Source: Paenibacillus macquariensis
GTDB lineage: Bacteria; Bacillota; Bacilli; Paenibacillales; Paenibacillaceae
Direction of reading: 5' to 3'
Assembly: GCF_900156375.1 (NCBI RefSeq)
Contig: NZ_FTNK01000005.1
Span: forward strand, 124,001-188,000
DNA length: 64,000 bases
In this document: in pieces, positions 48,262 through 56,474 of the stretch
Position numbering within the stretch: position 1 is the stretch's first letter
Layout of the letters: every line of letters begins with the position of its first letter
Notes under the pieces: model-generated
Database searches by the model: none
What the model was told of the DNA's origin: nothing
What the model saw: the letters and a program-made list of their open reading frames with translations, nothing else
Made by a program: the position numbers and the translations under genes

Positions 48262-48963
48262 ATGAGTGAGTATGTAAAGCCTCGTAAATTAGTGGATCTG
48301 GTTTTAATCGAATTGAAGAGAAGAATTGTAAGCAAGGAATTTACACTTGGTGATCGGTTGCCCTCAGAATTCGAATTAATGACGGAATATGGTGTGGGCC
48401 GTTCAACAGTTCGTGAAGCTGTGAAAATTCTGGTGCATGCTGGATTGTTAAAGATACAACACGGTCAAGGAACGTTTGTAGTGTATAACGAAGATGAGGT
48501 CTCCGATGATCTGTCTAGTGGTGAGAATTTAAATGAAACGAGAATCATACTGGAACAAGCGATTGTAAAGCTGGCTGCTGAGAGAAGAACTGAGGATGAT
48601 CTAATCAAGCTTCGATTGTATCTGGATCAACGAAATGATGAATTGCAGAAGGGGAATTACTCAGCATATATACGAGAAGACCTTGCATTCCACTTGGCAG
48701 TGGCCAAAGCTGCACACAATAATACTCTAGCTGATCTTTATCATGTGTTTAGTAAATCACTAGAGATTCACTTGAATCAATTTCTATTAAATATTCCGAA
48801 TTATAGTGACAATACAATGATTCATGAAAAGATATATCGTGCAATTGTAGAACAAAATGCTCAAGAGGCTGTATATTGGGTTACCGCTAACATCGAAGTT
48901 GAAAAAAATAAAAGCAATTCAATGGATGTAAATAAAGGAGAAAGGGGTGTTACGAAAAGTTGA
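48262..48963 (+). CDS. GntR family regulator, FadR subfamily
   Basis: A 233-residue repressor with an N-terminal winged helix (RLPSEFELMTEYGVGRSTVREAVKIL, then GLLKIQHGQGTFV) and an all-helical FCD ligand domain (about 90-220) with metal-binding His/Asp candidates in REDLAFHLAVAKAAHN and EIH. The upstream open frame is excluded by AAGGAG before ATG 48262. Its stop codon overlaps the TTG start of the ABC ATPase gene, so the two are cotranscribed, and a palindromic operator lies in front. Confidence 0.9.
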   Translation: MSEYVKPRKLVDLVLIELKRRIVSKEFTLGDRLPSEFELMTEYGVGRSTVREAVKILVHAGLLKIQHGQGTFVVYNEDEVSDDLSSGENLNETRIILEQAIVKLAAERRTEDDLIKLRLYLDQRNDELQKGNYSAYIREDLAFHLAVAKAAHNNTLADLYHVFSKSLEIHLNQFLLNIPNYSDNTMIHEKIYRAIVEQNAQEAVYWVTANIEVEKNKSNSMDVNKGERGVTKS

Positions 48964-49742
48964 TTATTAAAATAGAGAATGTAAGCTGGCAACGTGAAGA
49001 ATCCGCTATATTACAAAATGTAAGTTGGGAGGTCAATCAAGGAGAGCATTGGTGTATCGTTGGGTTAAACGGTTCCGGAAAGACAACGTTGCTCAATATG
49101 ATTAATGGTTACATTTGGCCGACTAAAGGTGAAATTACAGTGCTAGGTAAGAAATTTGGTGAATTTGATCTTAGGGAGCTGCGTAAGTCTATCGGTTGGG
49201 TTAGTTCATCGCTTCAGCAACGATTACGCGGAAATGAAACGGCTTTAAATATTGTGTTGAGTGGAAAGTTCGCGACTATTGGATTGTATGATAAGACTCA
49301 ACAAGAGGATAGCGAAAAGGCTTATGATTTATTAAAGCTGTTGGGGTGCGAGAAATTGGCGAACCGCAGATATGATACGTTCTCCCAAGGGGAGCGTCAG
49401 CGAGTGCTCATTGCAAGAGCATTAATAGCTTCGCCTGATCTACTTATTCTAGACGAACCCTGTACCGGACTGGACGTATTTGCACGCGAACAGTTGCTTA
49501 GCATGGTGGAGAAAATAGCTAAGCAAGCCGATGCTCCAACTTTTCTTTTTGTAACTCACCATATCGAAGAAATTATGCCAGTGTTTAGCAAAACCTTACT
49601 TGTTAAAGATGGACAGATTTTTAAAGCTGGCGACACTCAAGACTTATTAAATTCGGAATTGTTATCGCGTTTCTTTGATTCTCCACTGGAAGTCGAGCGG
49701 CGCAATGAACGTAACTGGCTCACAATCTTGGGTAATCCATAA
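48960..49742 (+). CDS. ABC transporter ATP-binding protein (YlmA-like)
   Basis: A 260-residue ATPase with Walker A GLNGSGKTT, Q-loop-like SSSLQQRLRGNETALN, signature FSQGERQRVLIARAL, Walker B LLILDEPCTGLD and His switch VTHHIEE. It resembles YlmA/ModF-type stand-alone ATPases. No permease or binding protein lies beside it; the only neighbour is the GntR regulator with which it shares a TTGA overlap. Either it serves a remote permease or has a non-transport role. Confidence 0.85.
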   Translation: MIIKIENVSWQREESAILQNVSWEVNQGEHWCIVGLNGSGKTTLLNMINGYIWPTKGEITVLGKKFGEFDLRELRKSIGWVSSSLQQRLRGNETALNIVLSGKFATIGLYDKTQQEDSEKAYDLLKLLGCEKLANRRYDTFSQGERQRVLIARALIASPDLLILDEPCTGLDVFAREQLLSMVEKIAKQADAPTFLFVTHHIEEIMPVFSKTLLVKDGQIFKAGDTQDLLNSELLSRFFDSPLEVERRNERNWLTILGNP

Positions 49743-49773
49743 AGTTATAAGAAGACCAACATGATGCAAATAG

Positions 49774-49811
49774 AAACTTCCTAGCCCACTTCATGGGCGA
49801 GGAAGTTTTTC
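49774..49811 (+). terminator. Terminator after the GntR-ABC pair
   Basis: AAACTTCC-GCCCA pairs with TGGGC-GGAAGTTT, followed by T residues. Confidence 0.88.
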
Positions 49812-49986
49812 TTATATTTCTATGAGACACGGCTACCACCTTTTAGGACGTCGTTACCGGTTCTTTTTGGATGACAAGAATCTTTTTCATTCGAGTGTTT
49901 GTATATTTTTCCCTTGACGCTAGTAACCATTTAATGCTAATTTATATATTAATTCATATCGGCATAGTTGCAATTAGAAAGGGGAG

Positions 49987-50787
49987 ATGTCCTTGTCACA
50001 CGCGGGTACTTCCATGTTAGAAATTAATCATGTCACAGTGTCTTACGAGGATAAACGAAGCATTATTAACGATGTACATCTAACGGTAAATCAAGGCGAA
50101 TTCGTCAGTATTATCGGCAAGAGTGGTTGCGGGAAGAGTTCGCTCCTCAATGTGATTGCTGGGTATATACAGCCTAAGCAGGGAAGTATTACGATCAATG
50201 GTCAAGAAGTAAGCAATCCAGGACCGGATCGCGGGTTTGTATTTCAAGACTTGGCATTATTTCCTTGGTTAAACGTGCTTGATAATGTTGCTTTTGGACT
50301 ACGTATGGCTGGAATTAGCAAAAAGGAAAGAGTGGAGCGTTGCAAAGAAGCCATTCAAATGGTTGGACTTGCTGGGTCAGAGCATAAGAGCATTTCAGAC
50401 TTATCTGGTGGGATGAAGCAACGGGTTGCCATAGCTCGAACCTTGGTAACTAAACCAAGTATTCTTCTGATGGATGAACCATTTAGTGCGTTGGATGAAC
50501 AGACGAGGGAATCTCTACAAGAGGAGCTACTCCGTATCCAGAAGGAGACGGGAATGACCGTCATTTTGGTTACTCACAGTATTGATGAAGCGATCTATTT
50601 ATCGGATCGGGTTGTAGTGTTTGATGATCAAGGACAAATTCATAACATTGTGAATATTGGCTTGGGAAGACCGAGAATCCCAGAAATCCGGGTGTCATCC
50701 TACTTTAATGAATATAAAAAGCAGTTAATGATGGATTTAAGATATGATTTCCAAATCTACTACGAGTCAGAAGGCTCCGGGATATAA
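49987..50787 (+). CDS. SsuB/TauB-like ABC transporter ATP-binding protein
   Basis: A 266-residue ATPase of the nitrate/sulfonate/taurine class: Walker A GKSGCGKSS, Q-loop FQDLALFPWLNVLDNV, signature LSGGMKQRVAIARTL, Walker B ILLMDEPFSALD, His switch VTHSIDEA. AAAGGGGAG is close to the ATG; TTG 49993 is a better spaced alternative start. It leads an operon ATPase-lipoprotein-permease-OsmC. The substrate could be an aliphatic sulfonate or another small sulfur or nitrogen compound. Confidence 0.88.
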   Translation: MSLSHAGTSMLEINHVTVSYEDKRSIINDVHLTVNQGEFVSIIGKSGCGKSSLLNVIAGYIQPKQGSITINGQEVSNPGPDRGFVFQDLALFPWLNVLDNVAFGLRMAGISKKERVERCKEAIQMVGLAGSEHKSISDLSGGMKQRVAIARTLVTKPSILLMDEPFSALDEQTRESLQEELLRIQKETGMTVILVTHSIDEAIYLSDRVVVFDDQGQIHNIVNIGLGRPRIPEIRVSSYFNEYKKQLMMDLRYDFQIYYESEGSGI

Positions 50788-50804
50788 AAAAGGGGAATGT
50801 AACC

Positions 50805-51839
50805 ATGAAAAAGAGAACAGGACACACCAAATTGTTCAGTATGTTAGGTAGCCTTGTGCTAGTAGCGGCACTTACTTCCGGTTGCGGGAACTCGGATACA
50901 AATAAGCAGGCTGAAGCAGCAAATAAAGGTCAAGAGGGAGAACAAACGCAGCAAGTCCAAGAGATTAAGGTTGGTTATGTGAATTTGATTGCCGCAGCAC
51001 CGGCTATTATTTCCAAAGAGAAGAAACTACTTGATAAGCAGGGGTTAAAAGCTGAGTTTTTCTCTTTTAAGAATGGACCGGATTTGTATAAGGCACTATC
51101 CTCAGGGAAGTTGGACATCGCATATGCGGGTATGCCAGCGGCAGTCAATTGGGGCTCACGCGGAGCAGAGTTTAAAATAATTGCTAAGGTAGATCAAGGG
51201 AAAAATGGGCTATTCACGAAAGAGTCTTCCGGGATTACAGAAGCAGCTGATCTCAATGGCAAAAAACTTGGGAATCTGGTGAAAGGTAGCGGTGTAGATT
51301 ATCTAATTCGTGCTGTACTGCTTCCAGAAGGTCAGTTGGACGATCAATCCGTAACCTTAGTGCAAATGGAGACGCCCAACATGGAGACTGCGATTACAAG
51401 CGGAACAATTGATGCGGCAGTGGCTGGTGAGCCATTCCTGACGTTTGCAGAGCTACGCGGACTTAAAGTAGTGAAGGAGCTTCCAGATCCGGCATTTGTT
51501 GTTCTCGGTTCGAACGCATTCTTAAAGGATCAACCGGAGGCTGTGAAGAAATTCATTCAAGGTCATATTGCTTCCATCGAGGATCTGAATCAAAATACGC
51601 AGGAAGATGCTGAGGTACTTGCCAAAGCATTTAATGTACCAGAGATCAAAGGGACTGATAAGACGTACACACCAGCTGAGGTGATAACTCAAGCTTTGAA
51701 GCGCAATAAGTTCGAATATAAATTTACTGATGAAGATCTGAAATATTATCAAGAGGTAGCAGATAATAGCTTCACCATCAAATCGATCGAAAAGCAGCTA
51801 GATGTATCTACTATCATCGATACAACTTGGATTAAATAA
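50805..51839 (+). CDS. SsuA/NMT1-like substrate-binding lipoprotein
   Basis: A 344-residue lipoprotein (lipobox LTSGC, Cys27) with a Gln/Glu-rich linker, then the type II binding fold of SsuA/TauA/THI5 proteins: KVGYVNLIAAAPAIISKEKKLL, SSGKLDIAYAGMPAAV, GSGVDYLIRAVL and GTIDAAVAGEPFLTFAE. It lies 17 bp after the ATPase gene. The substrate cannot be told from the sequence. Confidence 0.88.
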   Translation: MKKRTGHTKLFSMLGSLVLVAALTSGCGNSDTNKQAEAANKGQEGEQTQQVQEIKVGYVNLIAAAPAIISKEKKLLDKQGLKAEFFSFKNGPDLYKALSSGKLDIAYAGMPAAVNWGSRGAEFKIIAKVDQGKNGLFTKESSGITEAADLNGKKLGNLVKGSGVDYLIRAVLLPEGQLDDQSVTLVQMETPNMETAITSGTIDAAVAGEPFLTFAELRGLKVVKELPDPAFVVLGSNAFLKDQPEAVKKFIQGHIASIEDLNQNTQEDAEVLAKAFNVPEIKGTDKTYTPAEVITQALKRNKFEYKFTDEDLKYYQEVADNSFTIKSIEKQLDVSTIIDTTWIK

Positions 51840-51867
51840 CCGGGCCTTCGAAGGCAGGGGGAAAATC

Positions 51868-52614
51868 ATGAAAAAATTTCATTTTGGCATACTTGCCATC
51901 CCTTTTATCATCATTGTATGGATGTTGGTTGCAAGGAATTATCCGCCCATTATATTTCCGGGACCTTGGAGTACTTGGCTTGAGTTGAAGAAGCAGCTCA
52001 GTTCTCCAGATTATTACCACCATATTGGGATCAGTCTCTACCGATTATTCTTTGGATTTGCAATCGCGGCGATCTCCGCATTCGTATTTGGATTGTTAGC
52101 AGGGGTAAGTAAAGCATTTCGACAATTCTTATCTCCAATGGTCATGTTGTTTCAGGCAACACCACCAATGGCATGGGCTCCACTGCTCATATTGATGCTA
52201 GATTTAGGGAATGCGCCGATGATTGCTGTCATTGTTATTGCTGCATTTTTTCCTATTCTCGTTAATGTGATCCAAGGGATGGAACGAATCAAAATTACGC
52301 ATATTCGAGCAGCTAAGACCCTTGGTGCTAATCGGCTTCAGTTGGCATGGCACGTGTATTTGCCAGAGGTTATGCCTTCTGCGTTCACAGGCGTAGTCGT
52401 AGGGTTTGGAATCGCGTGGCGCTCACTTGTTGCAGCAGAGATGATTGGTGGAAGTTCAGGAATTGGTTGGCTTATCTCTTCTAGTGGGCAAATTGGTAAT
52501 TCGCCATTAGTTATGGTGGGCATTATCACGATTGGTATTTTGGCTATGTTCTTCGAATTTGTACTGTTGTATCCGTTGAAGAAGCGGTTTGCATCATGGG
52601 CACTTAAGGGGTAA
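51868..52614 (+). CDS. SsuC/TauC-like ABC transporter permease
   Basis: A 248-residue permease with six membrane helices; the BPD-type coupling loop is GANRLQLAWHVYLPEVMPSAFTG-like (EAA motif around AAKTLGANRLQLAWHVYLPE). CAGGGGG before ATG 51868 selects it over an upstream in-frame start that would overlap the lipoprotein gene. The gene completes the SsuABC-like importer. Confidence 0.9.
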   Translation: MKKFHFGILAIPFIIIVWMLVARNYPPIIFPGPWSTWLELKKQLSSPDYYHHIGISLYRLFFGFAIAAISAFVFGLLAGVSKAFRQFLSPMVMLFQATPPMAWAPLLILMLDLGNAPMIAVIVIAAFFPILVNVIQGMERIKITHIRAAKTLGANRLQLAWHVYLPEVMPSAFTGVVVGFGIAWRSLVAAEMIGGSSGIGWLISSSGQIGNSPLVMVGIITIGILAMFFEFVLLYPLKKRFASWALKG

Positions 52615-52640
52615 TACAATATTTGAGGAGGTTAACATTA

Positions 52641-53093
52641 ATGAAAATTTATATACAGCGCGTGAAACGGTTTCTGCATCTAGCGCATGCACAGAATCGC
52701 ACGGTAACTGTCGATCAAAGTGTGGAGCGCGGAGGCGAGGATTTAGGATTTCGTCCTACCGAGTTATGGCTTATCGGGTTGTCGTCATGTTCGATGATGA
52801 CGCTGATCCGTTATGCAGAACAGAATGCATTACCACTCACAGATGTATCCGTTAATGCGGAAGATACGGTAGATGAGAATGGGGATATTTCTGCGATAGA
52901 CTTTAGCGTTAGCTTCACAGGTGATCTAACGGATGAACAGAAAGAAAGTCTACTGCAACATGTGAAAAAAAACTGCAAGGTGTTGCGTACGGTAGGCTCT
53001 CATATCGCTATCAGTTTTAAGGAGTCCGATTTAACGGATACTCCTAATGAAGGTACTAGTTGTACATTAGAAGGCGGCAATTGCTGTACCTAA
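52641..53093 (+). CDS. OsmC family protein with Cys-rich tail
   Basis: A 150-residue OsmC/YhfA-type protein, a family of thiol peroxidases for organic hydroperoxides. One expected redox Cys is in LWLIGLSSCSMMTLIRYAEQN. The C-terminus is unusual: it ends CTLEGGNCCT, adding three cysteines. GAGGAGG nine bases before the ATG fixes the start. It lies 26 bp after the SsuC-like permease gene and ends with a terminator, so it is the last gene of the transport operon, which suggests chemistry on an imported sulfur compound. Confidence 0.85.
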   Translation: MKIYIQRVKRFLHLAHAQNRTVTVDQSVERGGEDLGFRPTELWLIGLSSCSMMTLIRYAEQNALPLTDVSVNAEDTVDENGDISAIDFSVSFTGDLTDEQKESLLQHVKKNCKVLRTVGSHIAISFKESDLTDTPNEGTSCTLEGGNCCT

Positions 53094-53108
53094 TATTTAA
53101 TGAATTTG

Positions 53109-53136
53109 GCGGGTCCTATGTGGACCCGTTTTTTGT
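53109..53136 (+). terminator. Terminator of the SsuABC-OsmC operon
   Basis: CGGGTCC pairs with GGACCCG around a five-base loop, with a T-run. Confidence 0.9.
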
Positions 53137-53174
53137 TAGTATCATCGTATGGATTCTATGGAATTCATTAAGGT

Positions 53175-53393
53175 TCAAATCTTATTACTCTTGATGAATT
53201 CAAGAAACTCTACAATAATGTGCGATACCGCATCTTCTTGCGGCATATGAATAAACTGGCTTAGACGAAGGATATCCCCTTTATACAATTCGATGAGTTC
53301 CATCATAGACTCAGGATTATTGTGCTTTGCCGAATGAAGTAAGTCTAGGAATTCGCTGTCTGGGATAGTTGCTGGATCATTTTTCGCTTCCAT
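53175..53393 (-). CDS. Sigma region 2-like small protein (RsoA-type)
   Basis: A 72-residue protein whose LLHSAKHNNPESMMELIELY and ILRLSQFI segments look like the N-terminal part of sigma-70 region 2, with no region 4. It overlaps the end of the upstream sigma region 4-like gene by 49 bases in another frame. This resembles the Bacillus SigO-RsoA pair, in which RsoA supplies a region 2-like domain and SigO the promoter-binding part. The match is by pattern and gene order, not alignment, so the assignment is moderate. Confidence 0.55.
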   Translation of the reverse strand: MEAKNDPATIPDSEFLDLLHSAKHNNPESMMELIELYKGDILRLSQFIHMPQEDAVSHIIVEFLEFIKSNKI

Positions 53394-53686
53394 TTGTTCA
53401 CCGCCTGTTGGCTCATTTGTAGTTGTCGTGCAACTTCTGATTCGGTCTGATCTTGGATATAGAGTTTATATAAAATGATCTTTCCATATGGAGGTAATGT
53501 ATTTATGAGTTGCTGGACCAATATCTTGTTTTCAGTAGAATAGGTAAAGTTAGGAACAGTAGATTCTATTCCATAGAAAGAACATTCTCGTTTTTTAATG
53601 ATTTTGGCTCGATACTGCAATCTCCATCCAATACGATAAACTTCGGTCTTATAACGTTCATATAGGCTCTGTTGTGTCTCTATAAT
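53345..53686 (-). CDS. Sigma region 4-like protein (SigO-type)
   Basis: The frame encodes up to 113 residues ending in a sigma region 4 helix-turn-helix: QDQTESEVARQLQMSQQAVN then KWKRKMIQQLS. Upstream of an internal TTG (53620) the same frame continues with an amphipathic segment (SLYERYKTEVYRIGWRLQYR) back to a stop at about 53.70 kb, but contains no ATG, GTG or TTG. AAGGGAGAG lies 3-8 bases before ATT and ATA codons at 53686 and 53683, so I give the ATT as start. Translation from the internal TTG would give 91 residues but lacks a well-spaced ribosome site. It overlaps the region 2-like gene. Confidence 0.6.
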   Translation of the reverse strand: MIETQQSLYERYKTEVYRIGWRLQYRAKIIKKRECSFYGIESTVPNFTYSTENKILVQQLINTLPPYGKIILYKLYIQDQTESEVARQLQMSQQAVNKWKRKMIQQLSQTANS

Positions 53687-53755
53687 AAGCTCTCCCTTCT
53701 ATTATGTTCTAAATCTATTTACCTGTAGGGAAATAGAAAGCGTAATTCTACAACC

Positions 53756-53781
53756 AAAATAAGAACGTTTGTTCTTATTTT
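53756..53781. promoter_or_regulatory. LexA-like inverted repeat between divergent genes
   Basis: AAAATAAGAAC-GTTT-GTTCTTATTTT has perfect 11-base arms; the GAAC-N4-GTTC core is that of the Bacillus LexA/SOS box. It sits about 70 bp before the sigma-like gene (minus strand) and 155 bp before the DUF4127 gene. Confidence 0.55.
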
Positions 53782-53935
53782 AGTATATCATTTGTTGGTT
53801 AGATTTGGTTAAAAAAAATATTTAGATAGTAATGGTTGTTAATTTCAAAGGTGAATCACCTATATATATGAAGGCACAAACGTGAAAGTAATGGACTGGA
53901 CGAACGTGCCTATCATGAAATATGGAGTTGTTAAT

Positions 53936-55642
53936 ATGAAAAGAGTTCTATATGTACCACTGGATGACCGCCCAGTTAATTTAGATGATGTTATCCTACA
54001 GGGCAAATCGGCAGGAATCGAGGTCATTACACCAAGTATTAATGATATTAAGAACCGCTTGGATGCTCACAAAACAATTTCGGGATCTACAGTACTAGAT
54101 ACGATGTCGCCCCGGTTTGGGAAAACATTAAACATTCGCCAATTCATTCTGAATAACGCATCCTCTGTGGACGGCTTCATTATCTCTACAGATATGCTCG
54201 CTTACGGTGGATTAATTGGAAGCAGACGTCTTCGCACAAGTGATGGGGGGATATATCCTAACTATGATGCTGCTACCACAAATTTATTAGATGTTATTTG
54301 TGAAATTAAGCAATGCTATCCGAGTAAGCCTGTCTATGTTATGGATACTATAATGCGATTGGCTACATCAGCGTATGTTGAGGGTCAAAATTATGATGCT
54401 TATACGGAGTCACGTAGCTTTACTCAGCAACCTAGACAAATATATGTGGAATTCAACGACATCATAAATGGCTATGATACAAAACCGGATAACACACCTT
54501 TTGGAGATCCAGTCCATTTCAATAAAGAACAATATTATTACGCACGACACCATAAATTTAAGTCGAACTATTATATCCTAGATCAACTTGCCCGCTTAGG
54601 TTATATTGACTTCCTTGCGATTGGTGTCGATGACTCCTCTACCCAAGGGGTGCAAGCAAATGAAATCCGATTTATTGAAGCTTACATCAATGAGTATCTC
54701 GGTGGCGGGACGGAAGGTCAGAATCCTGAGCGTGCCATCATTCTTCCTGATGCAGATGGTTTAGGTCATTCTCTCTTGGCACGCATGGCGAACCATTTGT
54801 ATTGTGACGGGGTAAATCCAAGATATATGGTGCAATATTATGGACCTCATGGTTCAACGATCATTAACACATACGAATATATGACCGTACACGACAATAT
54901 TCAGCGTCACGTTGAAATGATCGGGGGACAATGGGTCACTAGTGGTTCATATGATTTAGAAATTGTTGCGATTACGGACGTTAATCAAGTATCAAGTGCG
55001 CTAAGTCGTATTGAATCAAATCGTAACGAGCGCATCCCGACGATCGTTATTGATTTTGTAGCTAAAGGTGCGTCCAATGCGACGGTAACAGAGGCATTAC
55101 TTGATAGTCCATTCACTGGAGGTCTTCTAGGGTATAGTGGGTGGAATACAGCGGGGAATAAAATTGGGATTGCTCTCGGAATGGGGCAGGCACGTTACGC
55201 ATATTTAGTAACGGAATCTCATCCCGCGGCCCTTCATAAGGCAGTGAACGCGCATGGCTCACTTCTATTCAAACGGTTCTTGAAAGATTACTATTACAAA
55301 ACGGTGGCTATTGCAGAAATCCGAACTTATTCGAGAGCAAATACACTGTATACGAACGTACTTTATCCTGATCAAAATATGGGGCTGTTCAATTCGACGA
55401 GTGATTACAACCATATGATTATTCTCTTGCGAGATCGGATGCAGACGTACATGAACACACTTGCAGGGAAGAATGCTTTCTTAATTGGTTCTTCGACGTC
55501 GAGGGGAAATGTACGCCAAATTAGTGGATCAACGTGGTCATTCTCACAATATAGTAGCGCATCACTTGCCTATGCAAATCCTGATTATATTTGGGAGCGA
55601 GTATTTGAAATTACCTTAAGGCCTAAGGTTATATTGGAATAA
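53936..55642 (+). CDS. DUF4127 family protein
   Basis: A 568-residue protein of the DUF4127 family, recognised from its start MKRVLYVPLDDRPVN and the later segments DGFIISTDMLAYGGLIGSR, DFLAIGVDDSSTQG and GWNTAGNKIGIALGMGQARY. No signal peptide or membrane segment. TTG/GTG codons upstream are open, but GGAG eight bases before this ATG and the family beginning support it. No activity is known to me; conserved Asp/Arg/Asn residues suggest a hydrolase. It is monocistronic and divergent from the sigma-like pair. Confidence 0.75.
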   Translation: MKRVLYVPLDDRPVNLDDVILQGKSAGIEVITPSINDIKNRLDAHKTISGSTVLDTMSPRFGKTLNIRQFILNNASSVDGFIISTDMLAYGGLIGSRRLRTSDGGIYPNYDAATTNLLDVICEIKQCYPSKPVYVMDTIMRLATSAYVEGQNYDAYTESRSFTQQPRQIYVEFNDIINGYDTKPDNTPFGDPVHFNKEQYYYARHHKFKSNYYILDQLARLGYIDFLAIGVDDSSTQGVQANEIRFIEAYINEYLGGGTEGQNPERAIILPDADGLGHSLLARMANHLYCDGVNPRYMVQYYGPHGSTIINTYEYMTVHDNIQRHVEMIGGQWVTSGSYDLEIVAITDVNQVSSALSRIESNRNERIPTIVIDFVAKGASNATVTEALLDSPFTGGLLGYSGWNTAGNKIGIALGMGQARYAYLVTESHPAALHKAVNAHGSLLFKRFLKDYYYKTVAIAEIRTYSRANTLYTNVLYPDQNMGLFNSTSDYNHMIILLRDRMQTYMNTLAGKNAFLIGSSTSRGNVRQISGSTWSFSQYSSASLAYANPDYIWERVFEITLRPKVILE

Positions 55643-55887
55643 TGTCCTTTTCTTCTATTAACATATTTATCTTGCAAATAAAGTAAGGCACTTCAGGAAT
55701 CATGATGGGCAAAATAGACTATAAATGAGTGGAAATTGATATACTGGAGCTGAAGTTATACTGTATTTACAATATCAAGTGCCTTCAGATAGTCGATAGG
55801 GTAACCAAAAATTAAACCTAAATAACTAAATAAATTTATGGAATAGTTGTCGATATAATAAGTATAGAAAAATTTAAAGGCAAGGGC
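55643..55887. other. Intergenic region with distant inverted repeat
   Basis: No gene seen. AAGGCACTT (55685-55693) and AAGTGCCTT (55777-55785) are inverted copies 92 bp apart; a related GGGCACTTCA recurs near 56.97 kb. No terminator clearly follows the DUF4127 gene. Confidence 0.35.
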
Positions 55888-56196
55888 ATGAATAAAAAAG
55901 AAGGTGTTAATATAGAAGAGCTAAAGCAAGTACTAGCGTTTGCAGATCAGATCACGGAAGTAGCGATGTATGTAGATCCTAAGATGAATAATCATACTTC
56001 TAGATGGGGACAGTTCGTAGCATTTAGAGGAGATGCACATCGTATCATGGATGATGCAACAGCAAGTCAAATTGAAGTGGATCAAGCACTATGGTTGCTT
56101 CTCTACGGGATTACAGAAATCGGACAAAAATATGTAGCGGATGGAGCACCTGTCTTGTTTCTTGTAAATGGATCTCCTTCATCAACGTTTCACTGA
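55888..56196 (+). CDS. Small hypothetical protein
   Basis: A 102-residue soluble protein beginning MNKKEGVNIEELKQVLAFAD. No recognisable motif; the middle is helical (IMDDATASQIEVDQALWLLLYGITEIG). A weak AAGGGC ribosome site lies close to the ATG, and a clear terminator directly follows, which supports it as a real short transcript. Family unknown. Confidence 0.55.
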   Translation: MNKKEGVNIEELKQVLAFADQITEVAMYVDPKMNNHTSRWGQFVAFRGDAHRIMDDATASQIEVDQALWLLLYGITEIGQKYVADGAPVLFLVNGSPSSTFH

Positions 56197-56210
56197 ATAA
56201 TAAGACATGA

Positions 56211-56234
56211 AGACGGCAGAGATGCCGTTTTTTT
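56211..56234 (+). terminator. Terminator
   Basis: GACGGCAGAGATGCCGTTTT stem-loop with T-run, the third member of the ACGGCA/TGCCGT group in this window. Confidence 0.88.
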
Positions 56235-56270
56235 GTATTAAGTTAAAGTTTACAGCAACAAAATTTTAAC

Positions 56271-56299
56271 ATGACAAATGTTGAGATATTAGATATGAT
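56271..56299 (+). promoter_or_regulatory. Promoter of the first riboswitch copy
   Basis: ATGACA (-35) and TATGAT (-10) with 17 bp between. The surrounding AAATTTTAACA... sequence is repeated about 0.9 kb downstream before the complete riboswitch. Confidence 0.55.
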
Positions 56300-56330
56300 G
56301 AGCAAGGAAATTTAATAGAATAGAGTAGAA

Positions 56331-56455
56331 AAACAGGTGCCAATGATGTAGTTCAACGAACTGAACATGAATTGGTTAAAAGGGAAGTGGGTGCAAATCC
56401 CACGCGGTTCCGCCGCTGTAATAGAGTAGTCCTTACAAGAAACCACTGGGAAATA
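56331..56455 (+). ncRNA. Degenerate cobalamin riboswitch (B12 box lost)
   Basis: Shares with the downstream riboswitch AAACAGGTGCCAAT, GGTTAAAAGGGAAGTGGGTG, AAATCCCACGCGGT, CCGCCGCTGT, AGTCCTT and CCACTGGGAAA, the core of the cobalamin family. After CCACTGGGAAA it departs: the B12 box (GCCAGAAGACCTGCC) is missing and a ribosome site (AAGGAG) for the next gene follows at once. It is probably non-functional or altered. Confidence 0.8.
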
Positions 56456-56474
56456 ATCAATAAGGAGTTATGAA

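Noticed and set aside
56331..56455. A complete second cobalamin riboswitch
   Set aside because: The B12 box and the closing stem are missing, so I list it as degenerate.
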